Assembly: GCA_020809705.1 (NCBI GenBank)
Contig: CP085832.1
Coordinates: forward strand, 2,914,001 to 2,978,000
DNA: 64,000 bases
Direction of reading: 5' to 3'
Source: Calonectria ilicicola
Lineage: Eukaryota; Ascomycota; Sordariomycetes; Hypocreales; Nectriaceae
A model generated the notes under the pieces. That model saw only the letters and a program-made list of their open reading frames with translations. It was not told the origin of the DNA and made no database searches. Shown here piece after piece: positions 45,886 through 59,037 of this stretch. A program made the translations under genes and the position numbers. Position 1 is the stretch's first letter. Each line of letters starts with the position of its first letter.

Positions 45886-47512
45886 TCACAGCGTCTCGGC
45901 AGTTGGGTTCTCATGCTTAGCCGTGCTGCCCTTGCCTCTCCAAGTGCTGACGGCAGGGATATTAGCAGGGTAGCGCACCTCCTCGGTACCATATGCACCG
46001 GGGGTTAGCTTGATGAGAGTGTGCAATGGTACGTTCATCCAGGGACTCTTAGTCTGATCCTTCTTCATGAAATACGCGTAAATGCATCGCAACACTGCCT
46101 GGTGCGTGACAATGAGAATATCCTCGCTACGCTCCAGTTCCATGATAATGGGCTCGAGTCGAATAACGACATCGCGGTACGACTCTCCGCCACGGTAGCG
46201 GTAGTTGTACTTGTCCTCATCACGAGCAGCGAAATCGTCAGGGTATCTATCCTTGATTTCCTGATAGGTGAGACCATCACAGACACCAGAGTCGAGCTCA
46301 TCCAGGGCCTTCCACTGCAGCTGATTATAATGAGGTGGAAGGAACCGAGCTGTCGCGATAGTACGTCTCAAGGTTGAGGTCCAGACTGTGAGCGGGCGAT
46401 CATCCTAAGCAATTTGTTAATTCCATACGATTTTCGGGTTGTTCAGGAAGCTAAACCTACTCCGACTGATTTGCGAACGAGCTCTGGGAGTTTTCGCGCG
46501 TATTGCTCTCCTCGGGGAGAAAGAAGAGTGTCACCACCAATTCTGCCATCGAGGTTGTACAGAGATTCGCCGTGCTAGAAGTTGAGTTAGTCGGAATACT
46601 CATGAAACCATGATAGGCAAGAAAGACATACCCTCGAAAGCCAGACAGATCGGGGACGGATGTGCAGATTCATCAGATAATACACAATGCGACTTTGGAG
46701 GTAGTCCCGAATACGGCTAATGATGACCTGCTTGCCTACATCCATGATCTTGAGGTAGGTCAAATCGGCCTCGTCACCGCTGGCATCAATGGTACAATAG
46801 ACCTTTTCGTAGTTGCGGATACGGTTGCGAAAGTCTAGAGCAGCAGCCTCGGGGTCTTGGCCACGGTAGTCTGGGCTGGTTGTCTTGACGTCGCGGATGT
46901 TGGCCATGATCAACTCTTCGTCATCGCACTTGCTTTCGACAAAGAGAACCTCGATGCCTTCGGCGTTGCAAGTTTCGAGCACCCATTTTCTTCGCGCCTG
47001 GGTTGAATTGGTAGCGTCGAGAATACCAACAACACCACCAGTGCGGAACCAAGCAAGCATATCGGCAACAGCAGCCTCAGCCGCGGCTCGGCGCTTTCTC
47101 TCACCCTCTGGGTTATTGGTGTCGAAAAAGTCGGCCGTGGGTTGGGGAGCATCGTTGCGCCGATAGTTTCCGACATTGAAGGTTTGGGCGGGAATGGAAA
47201 GCCATTGCAGATATCGCTGGGCTGCAGTCGGGCAAGGGATGTTAGCCAACAGGTTTTTTTCTTTCTTCTTTTCGGGGAGAGAGAAGAGAAGAGAAGGGAC
47301 CGAAAAGAATCAAGAGTGCATTTATTGGTCAGAGTTGATCAAATGGGCAAACGTGAAAACATCGAGAATGGTTGGGAATTTGGAGTTGGTGGGCGGCGAC
47401 ACTCACCTCGCTGCGCTATGTAACTCTTGCCTCTGGCAGGGAGTCCCACCATGACGACACATATCTTAGTGTCCTCGACCTGGACGCCGACGCCATTAGT
47501 TCTGGAAGGCAT
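45886..47512 (-). CDS. 6-phosphofructo-2-kinase / fructose-2,6-bisphosphatase
   Basis: Bifunctional cytosolic enzyme of 442 aa that makes and removes fructose-2,6-bisphosphate, the main switch between glycolysis and gluconeogenesis. Exons: 47512-47407, 47221-46632, 46574-46461 and 46404-45886. The kinase domain has the P-loop GLPARGKS (23-30) and the FNVGNYRR segment. The phosphatase domain begins at the phosphohistidine motif RHGES (232-236), created exactly at a splice junction, with the second catalytic histidine in VTHQAVLR (371) and the GVCDGLTYQE loop before it. Both activities therefore look intact, unlike yeast Pfk26/27 or Fbp26, which are largely one-sided. The start at 47512 follows a good context (AAAATG) and lies 14 residues before DTKICVV. 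The frame stays open upstream to 47644, but those residues do not look conserved. Confidence 0.93.
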
Positions 47513-47833
47513 TTTTGGCGGTTTGCGGAAGCTACTGGGCGGCCACGGGGCAAAGATTGAAAGAGAGGGAGAGTTGAGAAGGGTGCAAGAGAAGAAGGGG
47601 GCTCCAATACTGCAGAGACATGAAGCGGGAAGACTCGGCGGCAATCACTGGTCAATGGCCGACAGGGGAATCTCTGACGAAGATGGGGAAGGGAACGGGG
47701 CGTAGATCGCGTGAGCAACGGGAACAGGGCTTGCCACGGTGAGGAGAAGTAGCGAGCTTAGTTTGCAGCAGCCAAACAACCAAGGTAAAAGAGAGGTAGG
47801 TTAGGTAGTGAGGGTGGTGTGTGGGGTGGCTGA

Positions 47834-47846
47834 GGGGGGGGGGGGG
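47834..47846 (+). repeat. G13 homopolymer
   Basis: Run of 13 G about 320 bp upstream of the PFK-2/FBPase-2 start, likely to vary in length and to be error-prone in assemblies. Confidence 0.9.
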
Positions 47847-48982
47847 ACGCAACGACAGCAACTCTTTCCCGCTGCAGCGTCAATGGATCAATGGATCGAT
47901 GGGGCGCCTCGCAGCAGTCAATCGAGCAGGCAGAGCGTCGTCCGTCACAGAGCCAGCGTGTCTCGTGAGCCAGTGTGCATGTGGCGGCGGGGAGCACGAA
48001 GGTGAAGACAAGGTGAGGCACGGCGGCGAGGGGCCGAACTCGAGGGACGCGGACGGGAGTCAACGGTGTGAGCTGCGCGCCCCGGGGGAAAGGAAACCGA
48101 CACGGGGACAGTGGTGGGGGGCTAGGGCGGGGACAGGTTGAAGAATTGCCAAGGGGTGTGTGTCCGGTATGACAAAGAGATGAAGAGAGGACAAGCAGCA
48201 GAGAGGCAGAAGCAATTTAGGGCGTCTTTGAAGGGGGGGACACCCGCCAGTTAATAACGGAATTTGCGAGCTGGAGCAGCGCATCGAAAACTTTTCAGAT
48301 GGCCGAATCAAACCCCCGCGGGCGGCCAGATCAAGAGGCGACACCCCCAGAGCCAGCAACACCCGACCCCATATTCGACAGGTGCCATGCCATGTCATGC
48401 CAAAGTGTCTGCACTGCGGCTTGCATCGTCTTGCTGCTGGAGGCTGATTCATGGCGATGAGATGTGAACCACACCCGCGGGCCAATCCCAGGCCACGCAG
48501 ATCCACTGTAGCGGTCCCTAGCGGTCCCTAGCACCCCGCTCTGAGGCCCCCCCTGCTCCCCTGCAAGCCTCTGAAGAAGCCTGTAGGCCCCCCGGGGTGG
48601 GCTGCTTGTTGAAAAACCTTGGGCGTCCAGGTGGACAATGGAGCGGGAGATGGGGGGCCCACTTACCATTTCGACGTCCAAGGTGCCCTAAAGCAGCAGT
48701 TTCCAGAGCCCCTCCGGCTGCCCCTCGGCCCCCTACAGGGCGACCCCCGGAGCGCTCGCCGAGCCCAGCCCCGGTGCAAAATTGAAGCCTGCCCTGCGTT
48801 TCGATTCCACTCTATTTTTTTTCTTTTGCCGACAGGTGGGGTGTGCGCGAGCCACTCTCCCGGTTGTCTTGTCCGGCTTGTCGACTCGCGGCGGCTGGGC
48901 TGTCAGCGTGCCTCCGGATCCTCCCGGTCTGGGCATGGACAGCTGGATAAAGACTCTTCACGGGTGCTGCTGCTGATGCTGG

Positions 48983-49054
48983 TACTGCTAGTACTGCTAG
49001 TACTGCTAGTACTGCTAGTACTGCTAGTACTGCTGGTGCTGCTGGTGCTGCTGG
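48983..49054 (+). repeat. Nine-base minisatellite (TACTGCTAG)n
   Basis: Eight contiguous 9-bp units: five perfect TACTGCTAG, one TACTGCTGG and two TGCTGCTGG, then a degenerate end. The unit length is a multiple of three, so every frame through it stays open and produces artefactual Leu/Val or Ser/Thr repeats. Confidence 0.95.
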
Positions 49055-49215
49055 TGCCGGTGCTGCTTGCTATTGATATCGCCAAACCTGCCCAGCCCAC
49101 GCATGCACGTCATGGCTGATCCCGGATCCCGAACACGACCGTGGCCGTCGCTGTGACACACCAGGGCATTCACTGCTCTGCTCAGCACAGGACCGGACCC
49201 GGCTTCTCATCAGGG

Positions 49216-49243
49216 CCTGTCTCCTGTCTCCTGTCTCCTGTCC
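49216..49243 (+). repeat. Four-unit CCTGTCT tandem repeat
   Basis: Three perfect CCTGTCT heptamers followed by CCTGTCC. Short local duplication; no function implied. Confidence 0.9.
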
Positions 49244-52200
49244 CTCTTCCGGCTATTCAACCATGTACTGCACTGCATATGGCGAACAAGTCGTGTGTAG
49301 GTCTCGAGTTTTGCTGCAGGAACCGCCACTGCGCACCCGTCCACGAGACCCTTTTCCCCTCCGGCTCTGTCCGAGTTGGCACCACTCGCGCCCCCGTCGC
49401 GTCATGGAATTCCTTCTATCCGCCCACGACCCCGACACGGCGCGTCTTGTTCTGCGTCCTGTCTCTTCGGAGGATGCCCGGGGGTGTCGTGACCTTGGTT
49501 TCCCGCGGCGACCCCATCTCCATCTCACCACTGGCCTCGACCGATGCCTGCATCGAAACCCCCTAACGCCAGCCGCCAGGGGGGTTTGGAGCCTGCAAGG
49601 TCAACGGACTTTGCTCCCCGTCGATCGCGGTTCTCGTGCCTTTTCTCCCCGGCCGCTGGCTTCGGTGTCGGTGACTGGACCAGTAGTTCTTTGCCCGCTC
49701 GGCATCAGGGACGTGGGCGTGGGGACCCCGCTGCCCGCCCTCAACATCCTCACACCGCCTTGCGGCTCCACGGTCTTTGTTTGGCAGCTCGCCAAGTCGT
49801 GGCAGATGGGTCCGTGGACGAAGCCGAATTTGCCCGCTTGGGATGCAAAACATTATCGGACCTTGGGGTGTTTCGACAAAAGAAAATAGCCCGCACCTTG
49901 CTGAAACTCCAAGTATTGGCCCGCGCTCGAGTCGCCCCTGTTGGCGAGGGTGGTCCTGCTGCAATGCCTCTCATTTTGGATGGACCTCTTAGATGCTGCC
50001 ACCAATGCTGTCTGTCTGTGTGTTTGTCTGTCACTGCTGGCTGGTTTTGGGTCGTTGATCGCGCCACTGGCGTGCACTATCCGAACATGAACGTAGGAGG
50101 AATGATTTGACTGAGGCAAATTTTGCTTCGCTTTACTAACTTTGTTGAAGGAGTATCAAATCAAAGACCGCAAGACCCTTAATGCGAAGAGCTCGACTGG
50201 AGCTGTTATCGCGATAAGCATTGTCTCAAGCACCGTTACATCATTACTCCCCTATCTGCGCACACCATCATGGTGGGATAAGATACTGTAGTATAAACTT
50301 GCGTCCAGCTCCATGTACCTTATCGGGAAAGCCTGCTGTCCCTCCTGCAACAGCATTCTAGCTTCTTCACCGCGATAAGGTCAGGAGGTACAAAAGGTTT
50401 TTTTCTGACACGTCGTAATTATGGGACACTTGCTGTTGCGTCAGTCAAATCACGTCAAATACATTAACCGCAGCTGTCCTCGTGACCACTCACCTCTCCA
50501 CTGTCATTTCACCGGTCCGCTTGCGGCTTCACCGAGAGCTCATGACACATCTCGCACCTGGCTAAAAAAAGAGAAATCATTCATTCATGGCCCTCCAGTA
50601 GCGAAGCCCCTTACTCGAGAGAAACCTTGAACCTAGGACGTAGCTATCCCCTGGCAGAGCAACATGTGTTTGCATTGGCATAAAAATTTGCCGTCACGTT
50701 GGTAAGAACAAGTTGCTAGTGATGGAACTTTTTTTTTTCTTTTCTTTTCATCGTAAGTGTGGCACAGCAGCTATTGATCAGTCAAATTACTTACACTGGT
50801 AAATAAATGACCCTAACCGGATCCAATTTCAAGCAATTGACAGGCATCACACCTGTCGATGTACTTGAAATATGACCAAAATGGAGGATGGTGTTGGTTC
50901 CTGTATCCACAATATAAGGACACCCTACCGTACCCGTTCTTAGCTCTCAAGTTATGCTGCATGGGATGTCCGTGCTAAATATATGCCAATAAGCTGCTTC
51001 ATCCTGACTAGTCATGTCCATTGGCTGTTTTTTTATAAATAAATCAGGGCTCCGAATTAGGGTAATTATTGGAACACAAGAAATGACCTTCACGACAAGA
51101 CGTCGTAATTGACTTGCGCTCGTGGTTTGACGGGTTGGCTCTGCGCTAGGACGCTGGCCTTAGACTTTTAATGACTATCATGCTGAATGCAATGTCGGTT
51201 CTATCGCGCAATATGATATTAGAATGCATTATTCTTGGATACGGGTTGACCCTCTTTTTTTTTCTCACCTAGCTATTCATGAGATGGGCTTGTCTGAAAT
51301 CCAGGCAGGCAAACAGGGTCGAGAGTGAAGATGGTATCAGGTGTGATTGTCAAGCTCAACTTCCCCAACTACAAGTGAATTTTGATAATATCATGTATTG
51401 CCTATCATGCATTCACCACCGCTGAAATAATAATTTCCCGTGGGATTTCATCGTGTAAATCCAGGAGCCCATCATAGACAAGCCAAAACCGGGTTGTATC
51501 GTCCAGAAGCGGGTTCTCGGAAACAAATTGGAAAATTAGCACCAACATCAGGAAAACATCGATACTACTAGAGAAAAAAAAATCTTACTTGATTCCAATT
51601 ATTTCCCCGCTTGGAAGATATGTTTTGTTTGAGAAATCAACACGGTCGATTGGACTTGCTGACACTTGTCAGAAAACCATGCTCGTAAACGCAAGTGTAC
51701 ATTTCTGATCTTTAAATGGATGGATACACCAAAGTGATATCCTTGTTGGAAAATCATGTTTCCATGGTAAAAAGGAGCAAAGGGCGTTGAATTAAATGGC
51801 AGGGTCGTTAATGGGAGTTTCGCTTGCTACACGAAGCAGAGACACGCAGTCAAACAAGAAAGGCTACTTTTTTTCTCTTTGTTTCATCACCCTCGGATGA
51901 CTATCAAATTTGTTTGTGTTCAGAATGAATATGGAAAGATGATCTGGCTGTGTGTGACTAGTATTATGTGCTTGTATATGTCTTGCCACATGACCGTGTA
52001 CATACATGACTCTGTGTGTGATTTATGATACTGAAACATTGAGAGCAATAAACATCTCAGTTACCGCAAGCCAGGTTTTGGGAACAATGGAAACAGAAAC
52101 TGGAGGCTGGGATATCCGGAGTGGCAAAAGCCATTTATTTACTCATGTCTAAGATGATGCTTTAGCGCTCGTTGCCAGTGGTTTATGTATGTTCAGGCCT

Positions 52201-52296
52201 TCCTCCTCGTCAAGACTAGAAGACAACCACAGAATATACCCTATCATTTCATGGTCCATACCGTTGCCATCCTAGAACACTAAAATCATTATTACT

Positions 52297-53679
52297 ATGG
52301 CTCCATTGAACTCTGTGGTTAATATGGCCCATGACGTTGAGAAGGCTGCCACTACCGCACCTAATTCACCTGCAAAACCTCACCTCCTCTTCGCGATTCC
52401 TACTTTTGACGGCCACACTATCCCCCCCTTAAGAGTAGCTGAAGACCTCATCAAGAAGGGCTATGAGGTCACCTTCATTGGCGGTGAGCAATTTGAGGGC
52501 ATGATAAAGCGCGCCGGCGCCAAATTCGTGGGCATCCCTGATGTCATGACACCCTCGGCCATGGAGGCACGCCTTGCTATCCCAGCTGGGATGCCCCGCC
52601 TCATACATGACATCAAACACGTCTTCATAGACAGCATCCCCGAGCGCTGGGAACCTCTCAAGCATCAACTCGAGCGACTTCGTATTGAGAAGCCCGACCG
52701 TGAGATTATTATTGTCAGCGAAATGGCTTTCATGGGTACCCTTCCACTTCCTCTTGGGGCTCCGCTGCCCAGAGGCTTCGATGAGAGACCCAAGATTATC
52801 AATTTGAACACGCTGCCCTATACGGGTACAAGCATCGACACTGGTCCATTTTGTTATGGCCTGCCCCCTGATGCGACGAAATCGGGGCGGGCTTGAAACT
52901 GGCTGTTGAACAAGATGACTATAGCTTTGCACTATGCCGAGAGAATTGCCGATCAGGCCCAACTACTAAAGAGCCTTGGCTGCACCAAGGAACTTACTCC
53001 TGAGACGCCATTCCATCACTGGACGCTGGCATGCGACAAGATGCTGCAGCTGAGCCCTCCCAGCCTTGAGTATCCTCGTTCCGACTTGTCATCGCACGTT
53101 GTATTTGCTGGATGCCCTACTCCGAGACCAGTGGCTCTCGATTATGAGTACCCAGAGTGGTGGGATGAAGTGACCCGAGGCGATCGCAAGGTTGTGGTCG
53201 TGACACAGGGCACTGTCGCCAATGAATACACTGATCTCTTGATTCCAGCCATCACGGCGCTTGCTGACCGAGACGATATCTTCGTCATTGCGATCCTTGG
53301 CCACCGCGGCGTAAGCCTGCCCGAGGATATCGCAATCCCCTTCAATACTAGAGTGATCGATTACATTCCCTACGACAAGGTACTGGCGCACGCTTCCGTC
53401 TTTGTCATGAACGCCGGGATGGGTGGGTTCCTCCACGGCATTACCAATGGTGTGCCCATGGTGCTGGCCGGGGAGACCGAGGACAAGCACGAGGTTGCAG
53501 CGCGTGGCGCATGGAGCGGCGTGGCCGTCAACCTTCGCACAGGAAGACCCAGCCCGGCTGCCATACGTGCGGGCGTGGACCAGGTCCTAGGCAATGAGAC
53601 TTTCAAGATACGGGTGAATCAAGTGCGTCTCGAGAACGAGGCCCTAAGAGTGTTTGATCGGGTGGAAAAGGAATCTTGA
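52297..53679 (+). pseudogene. UDP-glycosyltransferase (MGT-like) with in-frame stop
   Basis: A GT1-family glycosyltransferase frame of 460 positions interrupted once, by TGA at 52894-52896 (position 200). Both halves are in the same frame and both show family features. The first has the N-terminal Rossmann start HLLFAIPTFDGHTIPPLRVAEDL. The second has the acceptor/donor C-domain with VVVTQGTV, a NAGMGG loop (about 372), GVPMVLAGETEDKHEVAAR and a WSGVAVNL segment. No splice pair removes the stop cleanly. In relatives the stretch GRARN is usual at this point, so CGA to TGA, a single C-to-T change, explains it. Either a recent pseudogene, stop readthrough or a sequencing error. No other interruption is seen. 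It sits alone in a gene-poor region. Confidence 0.7.
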
Positions 53680-54850
53680 CATCCAAAAAGAGGGAAATCT
53701 GAGCGATTAGCAATACGTGTAGTATAAGTAGATGGCGAGTGTCGAGTGCAGATATAGCACAAATATGCTGGTACTTGATGTAAGGTACTTTGCACTTTTG
53801 CCAGTGGTACAGTGGTCTTTTGTGTACGACAGCGAGTGTTGACATCTACATGGTCAATGGCATCACATCACAACAAACGGCATTAAACCCATGAATCACC
53901 TTAGGTTCAGGTACCTAATCAATATCATATTCAGACGTTGGTCCGAGAAATCAAGGCTTATTGTAACGTGAAGATCCTATGCACTCGCACGTCTGACTTC
54001 GCCCTTAGCCCCCTTCTGAATTCCTCGCTTTAGGCGGTTAGTCTAATGTTAATCCCATAGCCATAGCTAATGAACAATTGTGCGATCAATAATCAGCCAC
54101 CTAGTCAGGAAAGTCAAGGCCACAATGCCCTGTCGTGAGAATTGGCTGCCACCGCGGGCAAGAACTGGCAGCCCATGCCCAAAATCCATCTCCTCCAACG
54201 GCGGGGTTGCTTTGGTAGAAACGCTTCAGTGCTCTCGGTCAGGTGGCAGTCAGAATATCCCGCGTCATATCGCCGTATATTCGATTTTAAGCTTCTCAAG
54301 CTATAAAATAAACCCACACCCAATGGGTTTCTCCAACTAGGTTTGGTCAGCCGCCCATGTCTTCACTGAGAAATTGGGTGCAATGCCATTGTTGGAATTG
54401 TGGCTAGCATGGTAAACGGTGGCAGAAGCGTCGAAATAGGTCGGTGTACTATTGATATCATGGCTGTCGATTATCTTCGTTCAGTCACAGAACCAACCTC
54501 ATATCTCCCGAGGTTGGACGTCTGGACCCTATATATCTTCCTCATTAGCCTCAGGATGGATATGATATCCGCCACTCATCCTTGCCTATCTCCATCAATG
54601 TCGTGAGCACGTAACATAGTTTGTTGCAAAACAAATGCGCAATCCCCAAATATGCCGATACAACCCAACCACCAACCCCAACCGAACCAGCCAAAAACCC
54701 GTTGGCTCCGGTTGCCGTCCCCGAGACGAGGTGTTTAAACAATCGAGCCCAATTAACGCCGCCAAAGATCCGCCTCCGAGTGCAAAAAACTCCATGGACC
54801 TCGTAAATTAGCCCGTTGAGCCACATACCAATAGCATCCATCAGCTCTCG
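53680..54850. other. Convergent intergenic region
   Basis: Between the glycosyltransferase and the small Cys-rich gene. Mixed composition. No supportable ORF or RNA gene. Confidence 0.5.
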
Positions 54851-55183
54851 TCAAGTCTTTTGTTTCTTTCGGTCACTGGTTGTGGCTTCTTGCTCCTCGA
54901 CGGCATTCCTCTTGACACCCGAAACAAAAATTAAACCGTCACCCTCCATCGCTGCTTCTTCTTCTTCTTCATCATCAAGATCGCCGATGCCTTCATCCTC
55001 TTCCGTACATGTTTGGCACTCTTGATCAAACGCGTGCTCTTCGACCATAACACCATTGGTGCACTCTCCGAACGTGCCCTGGTTCTTTGCCTCCAGACAC
55101 GAAAGTTCTTGTGATAGTTCAGTCCATGTTTGCGCATCGCCACAGCGTGTGCATGTTCCGGCAAATACGACTAAGCGACACAT
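54851..55183 (-). CDS. Small Cys-rich acidic protein, possible zinc-binding
   Basis: Intronless 110 aa hypothetical protein. Cysteines at 2, 11, 14, 29, 41, 56 and 59 include two CX2C pairs (CTRC, CQTC), a possible zinc site. An acidic run (about 60-76, with five consecutive Glu) and a basic end (KKQKT) follow, so a nuclear location is possible. As I recall, similar short proteins beginning MCRxxV...CxxC are common in Hypocreales without a known role. The frame continues upstream to 55462, but the conserved-looking part begins at the MCRLVVF methionine, which is therefore taken as start. No secretion signal. Confidence 0.55.
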   Translation of the reverse strand: MCRLVVFAGTCTRCGDAQTWTELSQELSCLEAKNQGTFGECTNGVMVEEHAFDQECQTCTEEDEGIGDLDDEEEEEAAMEGDGLIFVSGVKRNAVEEQEATTSDRKKQKT

Positions 55184-57235
55184 AGTGAGGTGAATTTTGG
55201 TGTTTGCGACCCGCGACAGTGCGATCGTAGTCTGACAGGTCGCCCCGATGGGGAACGAACGAATAGTGAAACGTCGGCGGCGTGGGAGATGTGTGGAATC
55301 AAGAGGTTCTGGAGGGATGAGCGTTGGCAAGTGGGTAGATGACAAGGGCCGCGGGCGATCACGAGAGCTGTTGGGAGCAAAGTCGACGAACCTGTCGCGA
55401 ACCAACCAAGACGAAAAAAAGTGAGTCTGGGGTTGAATTTTGGGCCGATTAGAGCTTTCCAAAGTTGTTTTGGTTGATGAGAAAACCGGAGACTGATATC
55501 GAATTGATTACAGACCCCGCTCAGGTGGAAGTGCTCGCCTTCGGAAATCCCAGTTGGAAGCAGGAGTGGGAGAAGCGGCCCCAAGCAAGAGAGGAGGGGG
55601 ATCAGGAAGCTTTAGCGATGTGATGGAGAGATTGGCGTGGGCAGATTGGAACGGCGAAGCGCAGGGAAGCAAGGCCCAATCGACGATGACAGACAGTAAA
55701 AGAGACCCCGGCTAAGAATTTCGTGTCACCCACCAGCAGCAGCCTGTCGGCTCACGAACGAACACGACCCTCGCTATAGCTCAGTTCTATCAGCTCTCAT
55801 ATTTTACTGGATGGCCCGGGCAGAAGTGGAGAGGACTGCCGGGGGAGCGGGAGAGGGAGCTGAAGCAGGATCAGGATCAGGGAGGAATCCTGTTTGCTGG
55901 GGCGACTGAGCTGGGCTGAACTGAGCTGTCCTGTTGATTGTGTGGCAAGCGTGTGTCGGGAGGCTGCTTGAGCCGTTTTTTGCACCCGCAAGATGGTACA
56001 GTCCTGGATAAGACGCGGTGGGGGAGCGAACGTCGGTTGTTTCGAGACAGGCAAGCCCCCAGTAAATGCGACAGGCCGATGCAGAGTCTGAACAGCGGAT
56101 CGGGAAACGTGTGGCGCCGGGTTAATTGGCCAAAGCGGAAACGAATGCGGACGGTGGTAAGTGAAGGAAGGAAGGGAATGAAAGCTGGTATCCCAGGAGC
56201 AGAAGCCGACACGGAGTTGCAAATTGACGGGCGGGAGAGCGGGAAGCTGAGGGAGCATGTACAAGTATGGATGGTGCTGGCTGAGGAGGAGAAAAAAAAA
56301 AAAAAGAAAACCGAATCCTCAGGAAGCAAGGATGGTGGAAAGGTCGCAGAAAGAAGCAAAGAGGGACGAGGAAAGAGGTGACGCCGCGAAAACGGACTTC
56401 CCCACGAAGCGCAAGCCTCGTATCAACGTCGTCCACTCAAACCTCACGCACATCAGCTGCGCTCGCAAGCATCCTTGCCAATGGGCGAGCCACCAGCTTG
56501 CGACGCACTGCCTTAGTCTTTGAGCGTTCAGGGCGCCCAATGGTCTCGGACGCGGAACCCCTCCAGGCCCAAGCACTCGCCCGCCTATGGCACACCATGG
56601 CACACCACAGCGACGTCCAGAAACGGCAACGCAGCCCAGGTAGCGCCCTGCGTGGCTCTCGCGACATCTCCACCCCTCCGCTGCGGAAGACAGCATCCAC
56701 CACCTAGACACTACAGGACATGTACCTAGACACACCACCAACACGCCGTAGTCCCCGTGTGCCGTCCATTGACCTGACTTGCCTCCCCCCTAGCCTGCAC
56801 CACCCAACCTGGCCCTGCTCTCCACTTGGTGGCCACGCTCATCACCCCCCGCTACCTCAAGGCGTTCCTCCCGCCATCTTCTTCGGCTCTTCTTTTGTTC
56901 GCCTGTGCCCAGCGCCGCGGCACAGGAGCAAGAAAAAGAAAAACCGCAGCACTTGATGCCATCATTAGCGTCTAACAAGGCTTGGTTCCGCTCACCAGCA
57001 GCCTGACGCTCGCTATCCCTGCTGCTGAGACGACAAGCTTCCCGCCGGCCCCGAAATCAAGCTTTGCCACTGGATCGACCACCACAAAATCCGCCCTTCG
57101 GCCCGTGGTCCAGCCCACGCCCGCACACTCCGACGGCCACCCGCTCGCCGATCCATATTAGTCCAAGTCTTTTGCCAGTGCAGCCGCTGTTGCAGACTTC
57201 CGCTTTGCTGTCCCTTCATCTGGCCAGCCCGTTCA

Positions 57236-57260
57236 TGCGTTGCGTTGCGTTGCGTTGCAT
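57236..57260 (+). repeat. TGCGT pentamer repeat
   Basis: Four perfect TGCGT units plus TGCAT. Short simple repeat with no implied function. Confidence 0.9.
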
Positions 57261-59037
57261 CGCCTCGCCCTCGTCTATTTCGGTAGCTTTTGCTGGCCCG
57301 TCTGTTGTTCTTGTTGGCGTCGTTGAAACACGCGAGAGCGAGACAAGCTGATCTGAACAAGGCCTGTTTCATCTGCTTGAGACAAAGTAGAAATGATCAG
57401 CGGTGACCTGCAACCTCCTTGAGCCGATCCGATCTGCCCTGTCTGCATTGCATATGCACTATACCTCATAGCCATCGTCAATGACACCGGCTCTCTCCCT
57501 CACACCCACTCCTCCGCGCCAACGCTCCTATCATCTTTGCCCACCCGTTGGGGGAGCAGGAGCATCGTGTTCCAGTTGGTGGTTCACGAGTCCCCATGCA
57601 GGTGTAGCAGCCTTTCAACCTCCGTAAGATCCAGCCACTAACCCACATTGTGAAACGTTTTTCGGGGTCTTCCTCCCAGGACCGCTTCCCCATCAGGAGC
57701 CACTCACCAAAAACACTCAGCGACGTCCTGGTGCAACCATCCTCAGTCACTAAGCGGTCTCGATTCCATCCGACCGTCATGAGAGGGCACTGGCGGCCGT
57801 CTAGCGTTCGCTGGCGTCGTTCTTTGTGGGGTTGCCTCGGAATTTTTGATAGTGGGACTTTGCAGAGAGGCAGACGGGGGCTCATGGTTGGCTCCATGTC
57901 GAATTATGCAATGCCCACAGACACCGCGCCACCAGCTCATCTTTGCATTAATATGACCATATTTCGCCTGTTTGAGTACAGTGATATTTTCAGTCATGAA
58001 TCGCGTCGCTTCGAGTCCTTGGCCAAATCAATAGCCTCCAAAGCTGAGCTCAATTGTCAGTCAGATAAAATTTACTGCAGAACAAATCCTTTCAAGCCCG
58101 CATGCAACCTGGCGTGGAATCACGAATCAGAAGAAGGCATCCCTAGAACTGGTTAATCAAGCACCACCATCAGGTTCTCATCCTCACCCTTAATTGCAGG
58201 GGTGGTTAGCCGACAAACCTTCACCCCGGCTCTTTTTTTTTTCCCAGTCGTTTTGAGCCTCGTTCTAACTACCGGCCAGAAACAAGCCCTGCAAGAAGCT
58301 CGGATATTTTCTTGGCTGAGGCGGTCGATCATATCTCATCGGTGTTAAAGACAACCTCCTCCGACCTGTAAATCTTCGAGCAAATGTTATGAAGCCGTGC
58401 ATAGATGACCCTTGGTAGTCACAATTTGTCAATGTCCCACCAAGCATCAAGGTGTACCCATTGCCACGGTGGGGATGATATCTTTTGATGTTCCACAACC
58501 CCACTTCATAACCTCAATGTCAAGACGTGGCGTATCGATTACATTTCACCGAGATTCGCTCAAGGGCAAGTGATGTCGGGTAAGGTCCAAGGCATCATTT
58601 CCATGTGCCATTCATTCAGAAGGTCACACTCTTTGTTCTCATGTAAAATGCTCTTATTATTAGAACATGCCTCGCTAACAGAAGTGAGACTTTGGTGATG
58701 ACACTAAATTAGATATTTGAGGATCAGAGAGCCAGGGGAAATATCACGGACGAGCTAATCAGCCATGTGTGTGGAAGCCTCTGCCTTATTGCAACTATTG
58801 TGAGTGAAAGGGGGGCCTTACTTATACTACTCTAGCATTGAGCATGTTTGTGGTTCGTATTTGGTTCCGTATTAAGCATTCTTCAATCACGGTATTATTC
58901 ATCCCAGTCAATATTCATATTCCAAAAATCGGTCAAGGTACTCGCTCTCTTTAGAATCATATCCTCCCTGAATATTATTTATAAGATGTATTAGTTTTAT
59001 GATTATTTTCATCATAGTTATTTCATAGATTAGAGTC

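Larger units (their letters stand above)
47513..52296. other. Gene-poor intergenic region
   Basis: Nearly 4.8 kb without a supportable gene. The left part (47.5-50.1 kb) is GC-rich with many overlapping chance frames, a G-run and short tandem repeats. 47.5-48.2 kb is probably the PFK-2 promoter. 50.1-52.3 kb is AT-rich with T-runs and no long frames. No tRNA-like or transposon-like structure was recognised. Confidence 0.5.

Noticed and set aside
48903..49119. Leu/Val or Ser/Thr repeat protein
   Set aside because: Produced by the 9-bp minisatellite, which keeps all frames open.
49141..50110. Overlapping frames of 140-208 codons in a GC-rich stretch
   Set aside because: Open in several frames at once with Pro/Arg/Ser-rich translations, no conserved pattern and no splice logic.
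55797..56381. Frames of 147-160 codons on both strands
   Set aside because: Include homopolymer-coded Phe or Lys runs and no recognisable domain.
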